Part shown: one piece after another, positions 60,788 to 64,000 of the stretch
Layout of the letters: the number at the start of each line of letters is the position of its first letter
Position numbering within the stretch: position 1 is the stretch's first letter
NCBI GenBank assembly: GCA_027382625.1
Contig: JAJKFJ010022641.1
Coordinates: 1 to 64,000, forward strand
Reading direction: 5' to 3'
DNA: 64,000 nt
Origin: Tetmemena sp. SeJ-2015
Lineage: Eukaryota > Ciliophora > Spirotrichea > Sporadotrichida > Oxytrichidae
The notes under the pieces: generated by a model
Databases searched by the model: none
Told to the model about the DNA's origin: nothing
The model's input: the letters and a program-made list of their open reading frames with translations, nothing else
Position numbers and translations under genes: made by a program

Positions 60788-61165
60788 CGAGTGAGTCAAA
60801 TGAGCAGAATGAGCCCAGTGAGCAAAGTGAGCCTAGTGAGCATAGTGAGCCAAGTGAGCCAAGTGCCGATTGAGCTTTATGAAATGTATGAATAATTAGT
60901 ATTGGAAATATTTTCAGTAATGTGAATCGAGTGAGTTAAGTGAGCCAAGTGAGCCGAGTGAGCCGAGTAGCCGAGTGAGTAGATGAGCCAGTTGAGCCGA
61001 GTGAGCCGAGTGAGCCTAGTGAGCTAAGTGAGCCGAGTGAGCCGAGTGAGCCAAGTGAGCCGAGTGAGCCGAGTGAGCCGAGTGAGCCGAGTGAGCCGAG
61101 TGAGCCTAGTGAGCCTAATGAGCCGAGTGAGCCTAGTGAGCCTAAAGAGCCTAGTGAACTCTGTG
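60788..61165. repeat. 9-bp minisatellite (GTGAGCCRA/GTGAGCCTA)
   Basis: Two blocks (about 60788-60872 and 60922-61165) of a 9-bp unit, with variants ending CGA, AAGT and TAGT. Because the unit is a multiple of three, all frames stay open; the minus strand reads Ser-Leu-Gly and the plus strand Ser-Glu-Pro repeats. No flanking gene clearly uses either. Confidence 0.92.
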
Positions 61166-61236
61166 AAGAAGATGATGATTGCTGTTTATATATGACTCTA
61201 AAGATACTATAACAACCTTGCTCCATTTACTTAGAG

Positions 61237-61541
61237 ATGGAGCTTAGCTTTTACCAAGATCAACTACCTTCAAATTACAGTCACACTCTAACTAACAAAA
61301 CACCACTTGATTATCAATCGGACTTTTTGAATTAAACCTAAAATGATGTTAAGAGATTCAAGAGGAAGATTCATTAGCAATCACTCCTAGATATCGTTAA
61401 AGTTTTACTTATATGGCAGAGCAACAAGATTGGCAAAAATTGCAGAGTAAGAGAAGTAGAAAGTGGTTTCCGATGCTCTAGCTTTGAGCTTACATCGATA
61501 TTATTCGAAAGGATGCGTTTATGAATTCACTATTCTCCCTT
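61237..61541 (+). CDS. Short unknown ORF
   Basis: ATG at 61237 (MELSFYQDQLPSNYSHTLTN). The first 60 codons look coding, with a basic helix (DVKRFKRKIHQQSLLDIVKV). A second frame at about 61410-61590 (DALALSLHRYYSKGCVYEF, TILPSMTDPQTSKNN) also looks coding and starts near an ATG (MAEQQDWQKLQ, 61414). Two gene segments joined by an unplaced removal, or two small genes, are possible. Confidence 0.45.
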
Positions 61542-61665
61542 CAATGACAGACCCTCAAACAAGCAAAAATAATTTGAGAATATTGGGTATAATTAATTAC
61601 TGCTTATCATGTGCTTTCTTTACCCTTTGAATCATTCATTTCAATCTTAAAATTTATCAAAAAAT

Positions 61666-63033
61666 TCACTAAATCTTCCTTGACTTGATCTCGAGATATT
61701 CAATATATTTCCTGTATTTTTCTTTGCGCCTCTGCAAGAAACTTCTACACAACCTTTGCAATTTGATAACCCTGAGTCTATAATTTTTGAAACCACCACA
61801 TATTTTAGACCTAAGCCAGTATTTATACAAAGTTAAACAATAATAAGAAGATAAAGTATCCTCTCAAGTGTCTTTAAATTTCAATGGCTGCTCTCAGATA
61901 AAGATCAAACTCAAATAGCATAGGTTGATTGAGTCGATGGCTTTTAGGCGTGAAGAAGAGTGCTTTCTTGGTACTCTAAAACATTTAGAAATCTTGGCTT
62001 ATCATAGGCTTCTGTTTATTTTCTTAAACTGAGCGCTAGTTGTTCTTATTCCTTGCTTTAGTACTCTTGTACTATCTAGCTAAATCATTTGCCTGTTGGT
62101 AAAGCTTACTCTCTGCGCTATGCTCAAAATAAATAAATAACTTGTAAAAATATGCTACTCTACAATAATTTAAGACTCCTTGAAATGGTTTGCACTTACT
62201 TGCCTATTTACTATCTTCAAACTTGGAAATTTCTTGAGGAACAACTCTTTAAGCATTTCCACTCGCCTGCACCTATCCCATTACATGCTTGTATTTTTCT
62301 AATAGGTTTACCTAGCTCTTCACATTTTTGGAGTCATTAAGCTTTTTCTCAATTAGCATGAAGTTTAGTTATAATTGCTGTCTTAGTGGACTATTCAATT
62401 AATTGTCAGAGGTCATGTTATGGATATTTTAGTAAATCTTTCCACTTAGTTGCTAATACTGCTTCTTGCTGAGTCTAATTTTGTTATAGGGCGTGGTCAA
62501 GTTTGGATTTTAAAGATGACCAATTTAGTCTTAATCAATCTGCAGAGCCTAGTTACGCAAATCTTTGGAGAACTCACTTTGTTGAAGAAATAATAAAGAT
62601 AAGAAAAGAGTATAATTTATTGAAACTGACTCCTGTCTATAGAATGGTGCTTCTTCTGAGCCTTGAGGGCAACTCGCATTTGATTTTTAGGTATTGGGAT
62701 ATCCTAACTTCGCTCATGATCTTGCTTTATGTGAGCAGAAAGTTAAACTAGCGTAGAAAAAACTCGAGAGCAAATCATTTAAATATAAGCGGTATATCAA
62801 ATTAACTGAATTAAAATCTTGCATCTGTGAGAATCTTCAGAGCTAAACTTTGGCTTAAGATTAACTTCTCTATAGCTTTACTGTGAGCTAGAGCCTCTTT
62901 AATTCTCTTTGGTATTTTAATCTTATTAAGTTTTATTATCGTTAGACCTTCGCTTAAACTTACTGCTCTATGATCTTGAATGTCGCAATTGCTTCACTTT
63001 ACATTTAGCTTTGAATGCCCTTAAACTATCCAT
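61666..63033 (-). CDS. IQ-motif (calmodulin-binding) protein, interrupted
   Basis: Starts MDSLRAFKAKCKVKQLRHSR at 63033, a basic Ser/Asn-rich head. One IES (pointer GCAAGAT) is followed by MSEVRISQYLKIKCELPSRL. After further unresolved frame changes between about 62360 and 62600 come helical segments (LIEKKLNDSKNVKSQVNLLE, KYKHVMGQVQASGNA). The C-terminal part has two IQ-type motifs, IEIQRHLRGYF and VIKLQRLCRSFLQRRKEKYR, and stops at TGA 61666. IQ motifs bind calmodulin or centrin. The overall family is not recognised. Confidence 0.65.
62726..62822 (-). other. IES, 97 bp, pointer GCAAGAT
   Basis: 7-bp repeat GCAAGAT (minus strand) at 62816-62822 and 62719-62725, same phase. Deletion joins SEDSHRCKI to MSEVRISQYLK. 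Confidence 0.8.
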
Positions 63034-63303
63034 ATAAGTAAATCAGAATTAATTTTCCTTTATTAGGTTAAGTATTTTTAAATCTTTTGAGCGGCAATTT
63101 GATATTTATAACCTTATGGAAGTCGGATTCCTTGTGCGTTATAGTTTCCCTATATTCTGAAGTTGTCTGAGGCCGATTCAAAAGCATTCATGCTCTATCC
63201 GTGAGGTGGCGAGAAGGAGGGCTAGCTCATGCTCTAGTTTAATATGGTAAAACTGGAGACAGCCCCACTTCTATTCTAGTTATAGGAATAGTCTCTTGCA
63301 CTT

Positions 63304-63698
63304 ATAAAGAGAAATAAGTGAAGTGAATCGTGGGTTATAAGAATAAGAATTTATAGGCTTTTAAGTAGAAAGTTCTAGTCAAGAAGAATATTATCAGGTT
63401 TCAAAAGAAAAGTAAGGGGTGATAATTTTTAGTTATTAAATAGGAAAAGATTAGGTTTTAATTAAATTATTGCACCCCATTGGTTAATCACTGATCTCTA
63501 CAGAGAAATCCAATTATACATTAGAGTTTTAATTATTGCTCTGATCATTATATTAAACACCAATCAATATTAGTTTTAATCTCTATTAGCCAATCACTGA
63601 TCTTTAATCATTTTAGCCTTAATCTCATCTCTAATTAAGAATTGGGCTTTCATCTTATTCTTATAACCCACGATTCACATCACTTATTTCTCTTTATC
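63304..63698. mobile_element. MITE-like element with 44-bp terminal inverted repeats
   Basis: Left arm 63304-63347 and right arm 63655-63698 are reverse complements over 44 bp with one mismatch (ATAAAGAGAAATAAGTGA, then GTGAATCGTGGGTTATAAG). The 395-bp element has no ORF; inside, CCAATCACTGATCT-like and TTAATCACTGATCT words recur. CTT flanks both ends (63301-63303 and 63699-63701), a possible 3-bp target duplication. This fits a non-autonomous DNA transposon; it shares no obvious ends with E1/E2. Confidence 0.88.
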
Positions 63699-63715
63699 TT
63701 AATCCAGCTACGCTA

Positions 63716-64000
63716 TGAATTATTCTTCTTCCTATAATGAAATTTTATCAGCAGCATCTTTAATATCTACTTACTTTTAAAAGTTTTTGAATGAGGAGAG
63801 CATCGTAAATTATCCTCTATCGGTATCCTCTGAAGTGTCTCTGAATAAGGTAAAAATAAGAATAGTGATAGCAGCTGCATTCATCTGCTTTTCTCTTTGA
63901 AGACTTTGCTTATTTTAAGTCCTTTTCATTTTAATGTGAAGATAATTATTCTAGAAATTATTTGTAATAGATTTATTATAAATTAACAATATGAAGAACG
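63716..64000 (+). CDS. Start of an unknown gene, truncated by window end
   Basis: ATG at 63716 (MNYSSSYNEILSAASLISTY), open for about 45 codons to SEVSLNK. A possible very short GT-AG intron (GTAAAAATAAGAATAG) or an IES follows. Nothing recognisable before the edge. Confidence 0.5.

Noticed and set aside
60936..61226. Ser-Leu-Gly repeat protein
   Set aside because: The frame is open only because the minisatellite unit is 9 bp; no supporting non-repeat domain.
55494..61672. AATTAGTGAATTTTTT at 55494 and AAAAAATTCACTAA at 61659 as terminal inverted repeats of E2
   Set aside because: The right copy is the end of the IQ-protein gene (stop at 61666), the match is short and AT-rich, and no target duplication fits.

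Overview
This window reads as germline (micronuclear) DNA of a hypotrich/spirotrich ciliate of the Oxytricha/Stylonychia type. Long reading frames appear only if TAA and TAG are read as glutamine and TGA is the only stop. Conserved genes are cut by short AT-rich segments bounded by direct repeats of 2-8 bp (pointers). Removing the segment plus one repeat restores the frame, which is how internal eliminated sequences (IESs) look before macronuclear development. One gene is scrambled and inverted. Ordinary GT-AG introns of about 19-82 nt are also present. All assignments are by eye from the sequence; no database was searched.

Layout. 0.8-9.3 kb: two minus-strand genes, a small unknown and a giant (roughly 2,000 aa) Q/N/S-rich EF-hand protein cut by at least six IESs and a 0.53-kb retroposon. 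9.6-12.7 kb: a multi-pass membrane protein and a scrambled N-myristoyltransferase whose middle segment lies inverted upstream. 13.0-18.9 kb: a retroposon at the start codon of a long Q/N-rich gene that carries a second retroposon in its coding sequence. 18.9-23.9 kb: DTWD1-like tRNA modification enzyme, SWI3/SMARCC chromatin-remodelling subunit, CEP19-like basal-body protein. 24.0-33.7 kb: a cytosolic carboxypeptidase (tubulin-deglutamylase family) split by a ~6.7-kb DNA transposon. 33.9-44.0 kb: EamA-type transporter, 3-hydroxyisobutyryl-CoA hydrolase, a fused formaldehyde dehydrogenase/S-formylglutathione hydrolase, an unknown, and a diflavin reductase. 44.0-54.1 kb: coiled-coil protein, small unknown, large Sfi1-like repeat protein. 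54.1-55.4 kb: small gene split by a third coding-region retroposon. 55.5-60.6 kb: a second copy of the transposon in opposite orientation. 60.8-64.0 kb: minisatellite, short ORF, IQ-motif gene, a MITE-like element with 44-bp inverted repeats, and the start of one more gene.

Two things stand out. First, a SINE-like retroposon group lies inside coding sequences, and its 10-13-bp target-site duplications sit in frame so that recombination between them rebuilds the host ORF exactly, as IES pointers do. Second, a two-copy transposon encodes a DDE transposase, a small accessory protein homologous between copies, and a full superfamily-2 helicase-like ATPase. Both transposon copies carry frame damage, and roughly 25.1-29.8 kb (also 31.5-31.8 kb) looks like low-accuracy, homopolymer-inflated consensus.

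Several genes (CEP19-like, Sfi1-like, cytosolic carboxypeptidase, IQ and EF-hand proteins) fit cilium and basal-body biology, but their linkage here need not be functional, because germline loci of these ciliates are cut into separate macronuclear molecules.
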